Positions 25,666-34,022 of a stretch of 34,672 nt of DNA are shown piece by piece (position 1 is the first letter of the stretch; the number at the start of each line of letters is the position of its first letter). The stretch covers positions 1 to 34,672 of the forward strand of contig NZ_SCOT01000032.1 of assembly GCF_005502465.1 (NCBI RefSeq), written 5' to 3'. The translations under genes were made by a program, and so were the position numbers. Source of the stretch: Sphingopyxis sp. L1A2A. GTDB lineage: Bacteria; Pseudomonadota; Alphaproteobacteria; Sphingomonadales; Sphingomonadaceae. The notes under the pieces are model-generated. The model had not been told where the DNA came from. It saw only the letters and a list, made by a program, of their open reading frames with translations, and ran no database searches.

Positions 25666-26406
25666 ATGAAAGCCCCCCTGATCGCCACCAGCGCCGCGCT
25701 GCTGACCGTCCTTGCCTGCGCCGCGCCGAGCACCGCCGCCGACACGCTGGTGATGCGCGACATCGCGTGGACCGCGGCCGCCGCAACCGGCAACAGCGAA
25801 CCGCAGCTGCGCGTCCGTTACAAACAGTCGAACAGCGATGTGTCGCTGGACGGCGCGCGGCGCGAACTGGCGCCGGTGCGCGCGGCGTTGCAGGGCAGCG
25901 GCGGACCGGTGTCCTTTACCGTCGTCCATAGCGCCGGGACGCTGGCTTGCACGGGCACGCTGGCGCGCGCGTTCGAGGGTGCGGGCGGCTGCCGCTTCAC
26001 CTCCGACCCCAAATTCGAGACGGCGCTGGGCGAACGCGGGCTGGCGCCGGGGCGGCGCAGCGACCTGCTCGCGATGGTGCTGGTCGATGCGACGATCGAG
26101 CTTGCCGACGGGCTGATCGCCGCGGGGGTCAAGCCCCAGGACACCGATGATTTGATCGCGGCGGCGGCGCTGGACGTGACCCCTGACTATGTCCGCGACC
26201 TCAAATCGGAGGCGCTGGTGCTGACCGATATCGACGATGCGATCGCGTGCAAGGCGCTGGGCGTCGATGGCGCTTATGTGCGTGGGCTGGCGGCGGCGGG
26301 ATACCGCAGGCTGAGCGCTGACGATGTTGTCGGCATGAAGGCGCTGGGCGTGACCGGCGACTATGCGGTGGCGATGAACCGCGCGGCGCGGGGAACGGCA
26401 CAATGA
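25666..26406 (+). CDS. exported protein sharing the repeats of the M56 sensor
   Basis: A 246-residue protein of no family I can name. It has a signal peptide (MKAPLIATSAALLTVLACAAPSTAA) and a strong ribosome-binding site (AAGGAG, 7 bases). Residues about 26-150 form a soluble domain with two Cys (TLACTGTL and GGCRFTSD). Residues 155-240 hold three units of the same 28-residue repeat as the C-terminus of the preceding M56 protein (DDLIAAAALDVTPDYVRDLK, DDAIACKALGVDGAYVRGLA, DDVVGMKALGVTGDYAVAM). The stop overlaps the TonB receptor start (ATGA). It may be a periplasmic partner that links the receptor and the sensor. This is inference from shared repeats and operon structure. Confidence 0.72.
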   Translation: MKAPLIATSAALLTVLACAAPSTAADTLVMRDIAWTAAAATGNSEPQLRVRYKQSNSDVSLDGARRELAPVRAALQGSGGPVSFTVVHSAGTLACTGTLARAFEGAGGCRFTSDPKFETALGERGLAPGRRSDLLAMVLVDATIELADGLIAAGVKPQDTDDLIAAAALDVTPDYVRDLKSEALVLTDIDDAIACKALGVDGAYVRGLAAAGYRRLSADDVVGMKALGVTGDYAVAMNRAARGTAQ

Positions 26407-28496
26407 TGCGCCCGGTCAGCCTGATCGCGCTCGCCGCCGCGCTGTCGATGCCCGCAAGGGGTCAGGAGGCGCCGGCGAGCGGCGATACGCCGCCGCCCGC
26501 AGCGGCCGAGGTTCCGGCCAGCACGAACGGCGCGGCGCGGCAGGTGTATACCCCCGCCGACTTTGCCCGTTACGCGCCGACAAACGCTTATGACATGCTG
26601 AATCAGGTTCCCGGATTTTCGATCCGCGACAACGAGAATCTGCGCGGGCTGGGGCAGGCGACGGGCAATGTGCTGTTCAACGGCGAGCGGCCGTCGAACA
26701 AGGGCGACGATATGTACACCCAGCTGTCGCGCATCCCGGCGGGCAATGTCGAGCGGATCGAGATTGTCGATGGTGCGACGCTGGATATTCCCGGATTGTC
26801 GGGGCAGGTCGCCAATATCGTCTATCGCGCCGCGGCCTTTTCGGGGCAGTTTTCGTGGCGCCCCGAATTTCGCGCCCATTACACCGACCCGCTGTTCACC
26901 CGCGCCGACGTGTCGGTGCGCGGGCGGTCGGGCGATATCGAATATGAAGCGGCGCTGAGCAATGACGAATCGGCGCGCAGCGGCGCCGGTGGGCCGACGC
27001 TGATCCGCGATGGCGCGGGCAATATCATCGAGCGGCGCGAGGACGCCTGGAACACCCATTATGACACCCCGAAGCTGTCGGGGCGGATCACCTGGGATCC
27101 CGCGGGCGACACGGTGGCCAATTTCGGCGGCCATTATCAGCGCAAATATGATCGTTATTTTGAGGATGGGGTGCGGGTCGGACCCGGGCAGCCCGACCGG
27201 ACCCGCACCGTGTATGAAAATGCCGACAGCTGGAATTACGAGGTCAGCGGCGATTATCAGTTCGGGGTCGGGCCGGGAAAGCTGAAGCTGATCGGGCTGC
27301 GCCGATTCAGCCACGAACCCTATTTGCAGGAGATAGTGACGACGCCGGTGGGCGGGACCGCGACCGGCGACCGTTTCGCGCAGACCGGCGACCTGGGCGA
27401 GACGATCGGGCGCGGCGAATATCAGTGGAAGATGTTTGGCGGCGACTGGCAATTGTCGGGCGAGGCGGCGTTCAACACGCTGGACAATGTCGCGTCGATT
27501 GCGGTGCTCGATCAGTCGGGGGTGTTTGTTGAGCAGCCGTTCGCCGGCGGCACCGGCGGGGTCAGCGAGGATCGTTATGAAGGATTGCTGAGCTTTGGCC
27601 GCAAGCTGACCGACAAGCTGAATTTCCAGATCATTGCGGGGGCTGAACATTCGACGATCACCCAGACCGGGATGAACGGGCTGACGCGCACCTTCTTTCG
27701 GCCGAAGGGCTCGATCTCGCTGGCGTGGACGCCGACGGCCGATTTCGACGTGTCGGTGAAGTTGCGGCGGCGGGTGCTGCAATTGTCCTTTTATGATTTT
27801 CTGGCGCGCGCGTTCCTGAACGACGGCAACCAGAATGAGGGCAACAACGACCTGCGGCCGCAGCAGGACTGGACCTATGAGGCCGAGATCAACAAGAAAT
27901 TCGGCGCCTGGGGTTCGACCAAGGTCGTGCTGATCTATCGCGACGTCGAGGATCGCGTCGATGTCGTCCCGGTCGGTGCCACTGGCGAAGCAGTGGGCAA
28001 TATCGCCAAGGCGAAAGCGGGGGCGATCGACTGGACCGCGACGATCAACCTCGACCCCGCGGGGATCAAGGGGATGAAGGTCGAAACCAAGGTGCTGTTA
28101 CAGAAAAGCTCGCTGCGCGATCCGTTCACCGGCGAGAAGCGCCAGTGGAGCGGCTTTACCGACAAGGTGATCGAAGCGAGTGTCCGCCATGACATTCCGG
28201 GCGGCGATTGGGCGTGGGGCGCGGGGGCGAATTATGGCCATTACCAACCGAGCTATCGCCGGACCCAGATCGACAAGCTGTGGGAAGGGCCGGTGTTCGC
28301 CAATGTGTTTGTCGAGCATAAAAATGTCATGGGGCTGACGGTAAGGGCGCAGATCCGTAACATCGCCAACGCCCGGTCGAAGCGCGACCGCATTGTCTAT
28401 ACCGGGCTGCGCGGCGACAGCCCGATCGCGTTTGTCGAAGAACGCGACCGGCTGATCGGGCCGATTTTCTCATTTTCGGTGCGGGGGAAGTTCTAG
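26403..28496 (+). CDS. TonB-dependent receptor-like outer-membrane protein
   Basis: Outer-membrane protein of 697 residues. A signal peptide (MRPVSLIALAAALSMPARG) precedes a plug domain at about 45-140 (YTPADFARYAPTNAYDML, VPGFSIRDNENLRGLG, NVERIEIVDGATLDIPG). The rest is beta-barrel, with many alternating aromatic strands and a C-terminal Phe (FSFSVRGKF), as expected for BAM-mediated assembly. It probably imports a ligand using TonB energy. The ligand is unknown, and I did not see a clear TonB box. It is the last or next-to-last gene of the operon behind the BlaI-type operators, and its start overlaps the stop of the repeat-protein gene. Confidence 0.88.
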   Translation: MMRPVSLIALAAALSMPARGQEAPASGDTPPPAAAEVPASTNGAARQVYTPADFARYAPTNAYDMLNQVPGFSIRDNENLRGLGQATGNVLFNGERPSNKGDDMYTQLSRIPAGNVERIEIVDGATLDIPGLSGQVANIVYRAAAFSGQFSWRPEFRAHYTDPLFTRADVSVRGRSGDIEYEAALSNDESARSGAGGPTLIRDGAGNIIERREDAWNTHYDTPKLSGRITWDPAGDTVANFGGHYQRKYDRYFEDGVRVGPGQPDRTRTVYENADSWNYEVSGDYQFGVGPGKLKLIGLRRFSHEPYLQEIVTTPVGGTATGDRFAQTGDLGETIGRGEYQWKMFGGDWQLSGEAAFNTLDNVASIAVLDQSGVFVEQPFAGGTGGVSEDRYEGLLSFGRKLTDKLNFQIIAGAEHSTITQTGMNGLTRTFFRPKGSISLAWTPTADFDVSVKLRRRVLQLSFYDFLARAFLNDGNQNEGNNDLRPQQDWTYEAEINKKFGAWGSTKVVLIYRDVEDRVDVVPVGATGEAVGNIAKAKAGAIDWTATINLDPAGIKGMKVETKVLLQKSSLRDPFTGEKRQWSGFTDKVIEASVRHDIPGGDWAWGAGANYGHYQPSYRRTQIDKLWEGPVFANVFVEHKNVMGLTVRAQIRNIANARSKRDRIVYTGLRGDSPIAFVEERDRLIGPIFSFSVRGKF

Positions 28497-28512
28497 GGGC
28501 TATAGCGGCGTC

Positions 28513-28887
28513 ATGAAGCCGCGCCGCACCAAAATCTATTTCGATGGCGGGTGCCGCCCCAATCCCGGTGCGATGGAGATTGCGGTCGTCATCGGCGGGG
28601 TCGCCGCGATCGACCGCGACGTCGGGACGGGAAGCAGCATGGACGCCGAATGGCTGGCGCTGATCGCGGCGCTGCGGGCGGCGCAGGCGCGCGGGCTGAC
28701 CGACTTTGTCCTGCTCGGCGATGCCGCGGCGGTGGTCGCACAGGCGACTGGAGCGGTCGCGGCGCGCCGCGGCGCGGCGGCGCATCTGGCGGCATTTCGG
28801 GCGCTGGTCGGCGACGGTCCGCCGCCGCGCGTCCGCCACATCAAGCGCACCCAGAATCTGGCCGGAATTGCGCTGGCGCGGCGCTGA
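28513..28887 (+). CDS. RNase H-like protein with one altered catalytic position
   Basis: A 124-residue protein with the ribonuclease HI fold. The first strand KIYFDGGCRPNPG carries the first Asp. DAEWLALIAALRAA carries the Glu, and FVLLGDAAAVVAQ the second Asp. The end HIKRTQNLAGIALARR matches the family's H...R..N..AD..A signature, but the fourth carboxylate position has Gly instead of Asp. It may be catalytically weak or a substrate-binding relative. It follows the receptor gene by 16 bases and may be in the same transcript. The length is shorter than the usual 150 residues. Confidence 0.75.
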   Translation: MKPRRTKIYFDGGCRPNPGAMEIAVVIGGVAAIDRDVGTGSSMDAEWLALIAALRAAQARGLTDFVLLGDAAAVVAQATGAVAARRGAAAHLAAFRALVGDGPPPRVRHIKRTQNLAGIALARR

Positions 28888-28981
28888 CGGCAAGAAAATT
28901 GCCGATCGGGTAATAGACATGTACTAGTCGTTGTTAGGGGGATGCCGCTATCCCCATACAAAATGACGAAAGACTGGTGCG

Positions 28982-29458
28982 TTGAAGCCGACCCATCCCT
29001 TGCCCGTTCACCATAGTTGGCCGCTGTATGAGCGCGCGCGCTATTTCGAGCTGGGGCAGCTGCACGGCCCCGACACGCTCGATGCGGTCGCCGACATGGC
29101 CGACCTTGTCGCGAATGACCGGCCGGCCGGGGGCCAGCCGGGCTGGTGGGAATGCGACCTGACGGACAACAACCGGCTGAGCTGGTCGAACGAGGTTTAT
29201 GACATTTTCGGCCTGCCGCGCGGGGCGGCGGTGACGCGCGCCGAAACCGTCGCGCTGTATGAAGAGGGATCGCGCGCCGCGATGGAGAAATTGCGCGCCT
29301 ATGCGATCCGGCACCGCCGCGGCTTCACCCTGGACGTCGAAATCAAGCCTGTCACCGCAGAGCCGCGCTGGATGCGCCTGATCGCCGCGCCGCTGTGCAT
29401 CGACGACCAGATCGTCAAATTGCAGGGGCTGAAGTTCCTCATGCCGACCCGCGGCTAG
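28982..29458 (+). CDS. PAS-domain protein
   Basis: Stand-alone sensory protein of 158 residues. Residues about 55-155 show PAS-like features: GWWECDLTDNNRLSWSNEVYDIFGLPRG, then RHRRGFTLDVEIKPV and PRWMRLIAAPLC. No output domain follows, so it may sense a signal and interact with another protein. TTG at 28982 is the only plausible start, since an in-frame stop (TGA) lies 16 bases upstream at 28964. The ribosome-binding site is weak. The fold is probable and the ligand unknown. Confidence 0.6.
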   Translation: MKPTHPLPVHHSWPLYERARYFELGQLHGPDTLDAVADMADLVANDRPAGGQPGWWECDLTDNNRLSWSNEVYDIFGLPRGAAVTRAETVALYEEGSRAAMEKLRAYAIRHRRGFTLDVEIKPVTAEPRWMRLIAAPLCIDDQIVKLQGLKFLMPTRG

Positions 29459-29468
29459 GGTCCGCCCT

Positions 29469-29562
29469 GACCGTTGGCAGATGAGCGGTCCGAGCGACGA
29501 ACCGTGGCTCGGCGGCGGCAAATGGCGACTTTGGCTCGTCCGGACCTGATAAACCAACGGTC
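29469..29562. other. potential stem-loop region upstream of the mreB-like gene
   Basis: GACCGTTGG (29469-29477) is complementary to CCAACGGTC (29554-29562). Between them, CCGAGC (29490-29495) pairs with GCTCGG (29507-29512). The region lies in the 224-base gap between the PAS gene and the mreB-like gene. It could be a structured leader or the 3' end of the PAS transcript. No T-run marks it as a terminator. Confidence 0.35.
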
Positions 29563-29589
29563 TGCGCCTCGGCCGTTGACGCGATTTAA

Positions 29590-30723
<1,134 letters not shown>

Positions 30724-31045
30724 ATTCCGTTGAATGTGGACGACCGGTAAGGGGTGGGAGCGGACATAGCCGTCTTCGGTTATCCAGGGGCGGGGCCGCG
30801 ATCCGGCCGGCGCATGGACCGGCCATCATGCCAAAGTTCAGGAAAGTTCAGCCTCGTGCAGCGCGGCATTTGTCGCGCTCGGCGGACATATGGCCGCCGG
30901 ATCCTGACCGTCTCCGGAATCCGGGCGGCGACCACTTTTGTTGACAAATTGAAAGAGCTGACGCGAAGGCTCGCACAGCGGAATAATGTAGGACAGCGTT
31001 TTTTCCGAGCGGTTGATGGCGGCTTTGGGGTGGATTTAAGACGTT
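30724..31045. other. intergenic region with no gene recognised
   Basis: About 320 bases between the mreB-like gene and a palindromic repeat. I find no convincing coding sequence. A TTGACA hexamer at 30941-30946 could be a -35 box, but no -10 box at the right distance is evident. No mreC start follows. Confidence 0.4.
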
Positions 31046-31154
31046 CCCCTCCCTTTCAGGGAGGGGTTAGGGGTGGGTGCGAGCGCTAGCGAGCCGAGGC
31101 AGAGTGCCGCCTTCGGCGGCCACCCACCCCCGACCCCTCCCTGGAAGGGAGGGG
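31046..31154. repeat. palindromic repeat element with nested hairpins
   Basis: The outer hairpins CCCCTCCCT-TTC-AGGGAGGGG (31046-31066) and CCCCTCCCT-GGA-AGGGAGGGG (31134-31154) flank a second pair, GGGGTGGGT (31070-31078) with ACCCACCCC (31122-31130). A GCCGCC-TTC-GGCGGC hairpin (31106-31120) lies inside. It occupies the gap between the mreB-like gene and the adenine deaminase stop. It is a different family from the 9125 and 12553 elements. Confidence 0.75.
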
Positions 31155-31202
31155 AGAAGAATGTCCGCAACTGGTCGCAAGCCGACCTTCGCTGATAAGG
31201 GG

Positions 31203-32228
31203 TCAGGTGTAGGCGGCGATTGCCGCGAGGTGCTTTGCCTTCGCCGCGTCATCCAAAAACGAGCCGGTGAAGCTGTTGCGCGCCAGCGTGATCAGCTCGG
31301 CCTTTGACAAGTCGAGCGCGTCGGCGACGGTCAAATAGTTGGCGTTGACATACCCCCCGAAATAGCTGGGATCGTCGCTGTTCACCGTGGCGCGGAGTCC
31401 CGCGTCGAGCATGATTTTCAGCGGGTGGTCGGCGACGTCGCCAACGACGCACAGCTTCAGGTTTGACAGCGGGCAGACGGTGAGCGTCATGCCCGCGGTG
31501 GCGAGGCGCGCGACGAGGGCGGGGTCTTCAAGGCTGCGGTTGCCATGGTCGACGCGGTCGACGCCCAGCAGGTCGAGCGCTTCGTAAACATAGGCGGGCG
31601 GGCCTTCCTCACCGGCGTGGGCGACGATCTTGAGGCCAAGGGCGCGGGCGCGGGTGAAGACGCGGGTGAATTTCGACGGCGGATGGCCGACTTCGGAGCT
31701 GTCGAGCCCGACCCCGTCGATGCGGCCCAGATAGGGCAGCGCTTCGTCGAGCGTCGCCTCGGCGTCGGCTTCGCTGAGGTGGCGGAGGAAGCACATGATG
31801 AGTTTCGAGGTGATGCCATAGCGCGCGTGCGCATCATCGAGCGCGCGCGTGATGCCGGTGATGACGGTTCCGAACGCGACGCCCCGGGCCGTATGCCCCT
31901 GCGGATCGAAGAAGATTTCGACGTGGCGCACCGCGTCGGCATGAGCGCGCGCCAGATAAGCGGCGGTGAGGTCGTGGAAATCCTGTTCGGTGTGGAGGAC
32001 GCCCATGCCCTGATAATAGATGTCGAGAAAATCCTGAAGGTTCGAGAAGGCGTAAGCCGCGCGCACCTCTTCGACGCTGGCGAAGGGGATCGTTACGCCG
32101 TTGCGCTGCGCGAGTTCGAACATCAGTTCGGGTTCGAGCGAGCCTTCGATATGGAGGTGGAGCTCGGCCTTGGGCAGGCCGTTGATATAAGCGGCGCGGT
32201 CGCTGGCCGAGGCGAAACCATCATGCAT
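31203..32228 (-). CDS. adenine deaminase of the adenosine-deaminase family
   Basis: Zinc enzyme of 341 residues hydrolysing adenine to hypoxanthine and ammonia. Metal ligands and active-site residues are visible: His24 and His26 in AELHLHIEGS, His204 and Glu207 in AHAGEEGPP, and Asp285/Asp286 in NSDDPSYFGG. Segments AYAFSNLQDFLDIYYQG, EIFFDPQGHTARG, GLDSSEVGHPPSKF and VCPLSNLKLCV match the adenine-specific branch as I recall it (for example Pseudomonas PA0148) better than adenosine deaminases. The start overlaps the phosphoribosyltransferase stop by 8 bases, consistent with a salvage operon. Adenosine as substrate cannot be excluded. Confidence 0.88.
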   Translation of the reverse strand: MHDGFASASDRAAYINGLPKAELHLHIEGSLEPELMFELAQRNGVTIPFASVEEVRAAYAFSNLQDFLDIYYQGMGVLHTEQDFHDLTAAYLARAHADAVRHVEIFFDPQGHTARGVAFGTVITGITRALDDAHARYGITSKLIMCFLRHLSEADAEATLDEALPYLGRIDGVGLDSSEVGHPPSKFTRVFTRARALGLKIVAHAGEEGPPAYVYEALDLLGVDRVDHGNRSLEDPALVARLATAGMTLTVCPLSNLKLCVVGDVADHPLKIMLDAGLRATVNSDDPSYFGGYVNANYLTVADALDLSKAELITLARNSFTGSFLDDAAKAKHLAAIAAYT

Positions 32229-32799
32229 CGCGGTTGCCCTCTTCCTCGCGCAGGATGATCGCCGCCTCGGGCTTGTGGCGGCGGATTTCGTCGATGGTCA
32301 GCCCGTCGATTTCGTGCGGAAAGATCAGCCACTGGTCGGTTTCGTGGACGAAGAAATCGGGGCGCAGATCGGTGACGTTGCGGTGCGGTTTGAACCAGAC
32401 GGTGGCGATGCGGATGTCGCGCGGCATATTGTGGCGGCAGCGTGCTTTCAGTTCGGCGATGAAGGCGCGGATGCTGCGCCCGCTATCGAACACATCGTCG
32501 ATGATCAGCAGCCGGTCGTCGGGGTCGAGGGTGTCGATCAGATAGCCGAGCGCGAACACTTTGACGTGCGGATCCTGGCGGTCGATGCCGTGGTAGGACG
32601 AGGTGCGGATCGCGATATGGTCGCAGTGAGTGCCATGATAATCGAGCAATTCCTGCACCGCGATCCCGACCGGCGCGCCGCCGCGCCAGATGCCGACGAG
32701 GTGGGTCGGTTTGAAACCGCTGTCGATCACCTGCATGCCGAGGCGCAGCGAATCGGCGAGGAGGTCGTTGGCGCTGATGAAGATTTTGTCGGCGGTCAT
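32221..32799 (-). CDS. purine-type phosphoribosyltransferase (probable hypoxanthine PRTase)
   Basis: PRTase-fold enzyme of 192 residues that should attach ribose-5-phosphate from PRPP to a purine base. The PRPP-binding loop reads RLLIIDDVFDSGRS (Asp pair near residues 101-102), and an upstream segment LVGIWRGGAPVGIAVQELL is typical of the family. The C-terminal region has WLIFPHEID, a position where xanthine/guanine/hypoxanthine enzymes bind the base. ATG at 32799 gives a natural N-terminus (MTADKIFISANDLL), although no Shine-Dalgarno is seen. TTG at 32835 is the other option. The 3' end overlaps the adenine deaminase start, so the pair would take adenine to hypoxanthine to IMP. Confidence 0.87.
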   Translation of the reverse strand: MTADKIFISANDLLADSLRLGMQVIDSGFKPTHLVGIWRGGAPVGIAVQELLDYHGTHCDHIAIRTSSYHGIDRQDPHVKVFALGYLIDTLDPDDRLLIIDDVFDSGRSIRAFIAELKARCRHNMPRDIRIATVWFKPHRNVTDLRPDFFVHETDQWLIFPHEIDGLTIDEIRRHKPEAAIILREEEGNRDA

Positions 32800-32885
32800 G
32801 GGTGCGGGAGTAATCGGGTGGGATGCCGTCCGCAAGGTGATGGATGAACGTCGGCTTTGGGATGGGGAGCGGCCCTACGCCCTCG

Positions 32886-32960
32886 TCGTCATTCCCGCGA
32901 AAGCGGGAACCCAGCGCGCAACGGTGGCTCGCTGGGTTCCCGCTTTCGCGGGAATGACGA
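32886..32960. repeat. REP-like palindrome pair, copy 2
   Basis: Perfect 31-base inverted repeat with 13-base loop. The arm starts TCGTCATTCCCGCGAAAG and each arm has the CCCGC-GAAA-GCGGG fold. Loop and flank (GCAACGGT.GCTCGCTGGGT) also resemble those at 10875-10952, so the two are copies of one element. It lies upstream of the phosphoribosyltransferase gene. Confidence 0.87.
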
Positions 32961-32997
32961 AGGGAAGAGAGAGCGTCCACAATCGGCCGAATCAAGG

Positions 32998-33035
32998 CGG
33001 CAGCAAGGGGCTGCTCGCGCAGCCCCTTGCTGCCG
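32998..33035 (-). terminator. strong hairpin, probable terminator of the arsR-SRPBCC operon
   Basis: A perfect 17-bp stem, starting CGGCAGCAAGGGGCTGC, with loop TCGC. It begins 16 bases after the stop of the SRPBCC gene on the minus strand. There is no clear T-run after the stem in that direction, so it may stop transcription inefficiently or stabilise the mRNA end. Confidence 0.6.
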
Positions 33036-33050
33036 GACGCGCTGGTGCGA

Positions 33051-33584
33051 TCAGCCCTTCAGTCGTGCCGCATAGTCACCGCGCAGGCGGACGAAATTGT
33101 CCCAGTGCGGAGTCGCCGCGGTCCCGCGCAGTTTGGCTTCGAGCACATCGACATGCGAATGCCAGCCGGCGCTGACATTGAGCAGCACCGCGGGATCGGC
33201 GACGCGGCGGTGGATGATCGTCAGCAGGACATCGTCGCCCTTTTCCTGCAGCAAGAGCGTCACGCCGCCGGTGCTGCCCCAGCTGATCGCCAACCGGTTC
33301 GGGGCCGATATTTCAAGGATTTCGCAGGTCATGCGATGCTCATCGTCCATGCCGTCTGGGCGCGCGCCGGGCGGGTCGGTCAGTTCGTCGTTGCGCCAGA
33401 CCAGGTCGACGGGCGCGCCGACGCGTTGTTCCATGGCACCCGCAGCGAGCCATTGGCGGCGCAGGTCGCTGTCGACGAGATACGACCAGACGCGTTCGAT
33501 CGGGCCGGGGAGCAGGCGTTCGAGCGTCAGGGTCGCGTCCTCGGTCACCACGCCATAATCCTGGTCGGTCGTCATGATAGTCAT
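33051..33584 (-). CDS. SRPBCC-domain protein (AHSA1-like)
   Basis: A 177-residue protein with the START/Bet v1-like hydrophobic-cavity fold of the AHSA1/polyketide-cyclase type. It shows the N-terminal LERLLPGPIERVWSYLVDSDLRRQWL motif and the final GWHSHVDVLEAKLRG helix region (the family's GW..HLD.L motif). Ligand and reaction are unknown. The gene is coupled to the ArsR-type regulator upstream. ATG at 33584 is chosen because AAGGAG lies 7 bases before it, while ATG at 33590 overlaps the regulator's stop (ATGA) but sits too close to the same site. The open frame beyond 33590 runs inside arsR and is a shadow. Confidence 0.88.
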   Translation of the reverse strand: MTIMTTDQDYGVVTEDATLTLERLLPGPIERVWSYLVDSDLRRQWLAAGAMEQRVGAPVDLVWRNDELTDPPGARPDGMDDEHRMTCEILEISAPNRLAISWGSTGGVTLLLQEKGDDVLLTIIHRRVADPAVLLNVSAGWHSHVDVLEAKLRGTAATPHWDNFVRLRGDYAARLKG

Positions 33585-33586
33585 CG

Positions 33587-33967
33587 TCATTCTCCTTCTG
33601 TCCCGGGGAGGGGCGGCTTGGGGGGATGTGGCGTTGCGGCATCGTCGGCGCGCAGCAATTGTTCGAGGGTGTCGAGGCGGTTGGTCCAGAAACGGCGATA
33701 GACGCCGAGCCACTGGTCGGCCGACATCAGCGGCATCGGTTCGAGCGAGCAGACATGGGTGCGGCCGCGGACATCGCGGCGGATCAGCCCCGCGGCTTCG
33801 AGCACCTTGATATGCTTCGACGCTGCGGCGAGCGACATCGCGAAGGGTTCCGCAAGCTCGCCCACCGTGCGGTCGCCGACCGCGAGGTCGCCGAGCATCG
33901 CGCGTCGCGTCGCGTCGCCAAGGGCATGGAAAATCGTGTCGAGGGTTTGCGAATCATATTCAACCAT
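33587..33967 (-). CDS. ArsR-family transcriptional repressor
   Basis: Winged-helix repressor of 126 residues. The helix-turn-helix reads GDRTVGELAEPFAMSLAAASKHIKVLEAAGLI, with TLDTIFHALGDATRRAML before it and the wing DVRGRTHVCSLEP after. The metal-binding CxCxxC pattern of metal-sensing ArsR proteins is missing, as in the SdpR-like members paired with SRPBCC proteins. It is translationally coupled to the SRPBCC gene. ATG at 33967 has no Shine-Dalgarno, and a 30-bp palindrome spans the start codon. A TTGACA box lies upstream, so a leaderless mRNA and tight autoregulation are likely. The inducer is unknown. Confidence 0.92.
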   Translation of the reverse strand: MVEYDSQTLDTIFHALGDATRRAMLGDLAVGDRTVGELAEPFAMSLAAASKHIKVLEAAGLIRRDVRGRTHVCSLEPMPLMSADQWLGVYRRFWTNRLDTLEQLLRADDAATPHPPKPPLPGTEGE

Positions 33968-33982
33968 ATGGTTGAATATGAT
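33953..33982. promoter_or_regulatory. 30-bp palindromic ArsR operator spanning the start codon
   Basis: A perfect palindrome centred between 33967 and 33968, core TTCAACCATATGGTTGAA. It covers the arsR initiation codon (33967-33965) and the likely -10 region. A second, imperfect copy of the core (TCAACCAGATGGTTTAA, about 34000-34014) lies over the -35 box. Confidence 0.82.
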
Positions 33983-34002
33983 CGATTCGACGAGATTGTC
34001 AA
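33974..34002 (-). promoter_or_regulatory. putative arsR promoter
   Basis: TTGACA (34002-33997, minus strand) is a perfect -35 box. ATATTC, or CATATT one base earlier, at 16-17-base spacing is a weaker -10. The expected start of transcription falls close to the ATG at 33967, fitting leaderless translation. Confidence 0.55.
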
Positions 34003-34022
34003 CCAGATGGTTTAATTAACCT

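Noticed and set aside
24142..26403. Minus-strand open frame of 753 codons
   Set aside because: It lies opposite the M56 peptidase and repeat-protein genes, which have real motifs and ribosome-binding sites. Its product is Arg/His/Gln-rich noise.
26361..27782. Minus-strand open frame of 473 codons
   Set aside because: Shadow of the TonB-dependent receptor gene, with no domain and no start signal.
30754..31089. Possible small gene (111 codons) after the mreB-like gene, considered as an mreC remnant
   Set aside because: No similarity to MreC, no ribosome-binding site, and it runs into a palindromic repeat.
33901..33919. CGCGT tandem repeats
   Set aside because: They fall inside conserved arsR codons (DATRRAM) and are explained by Arg/Asp codon use.
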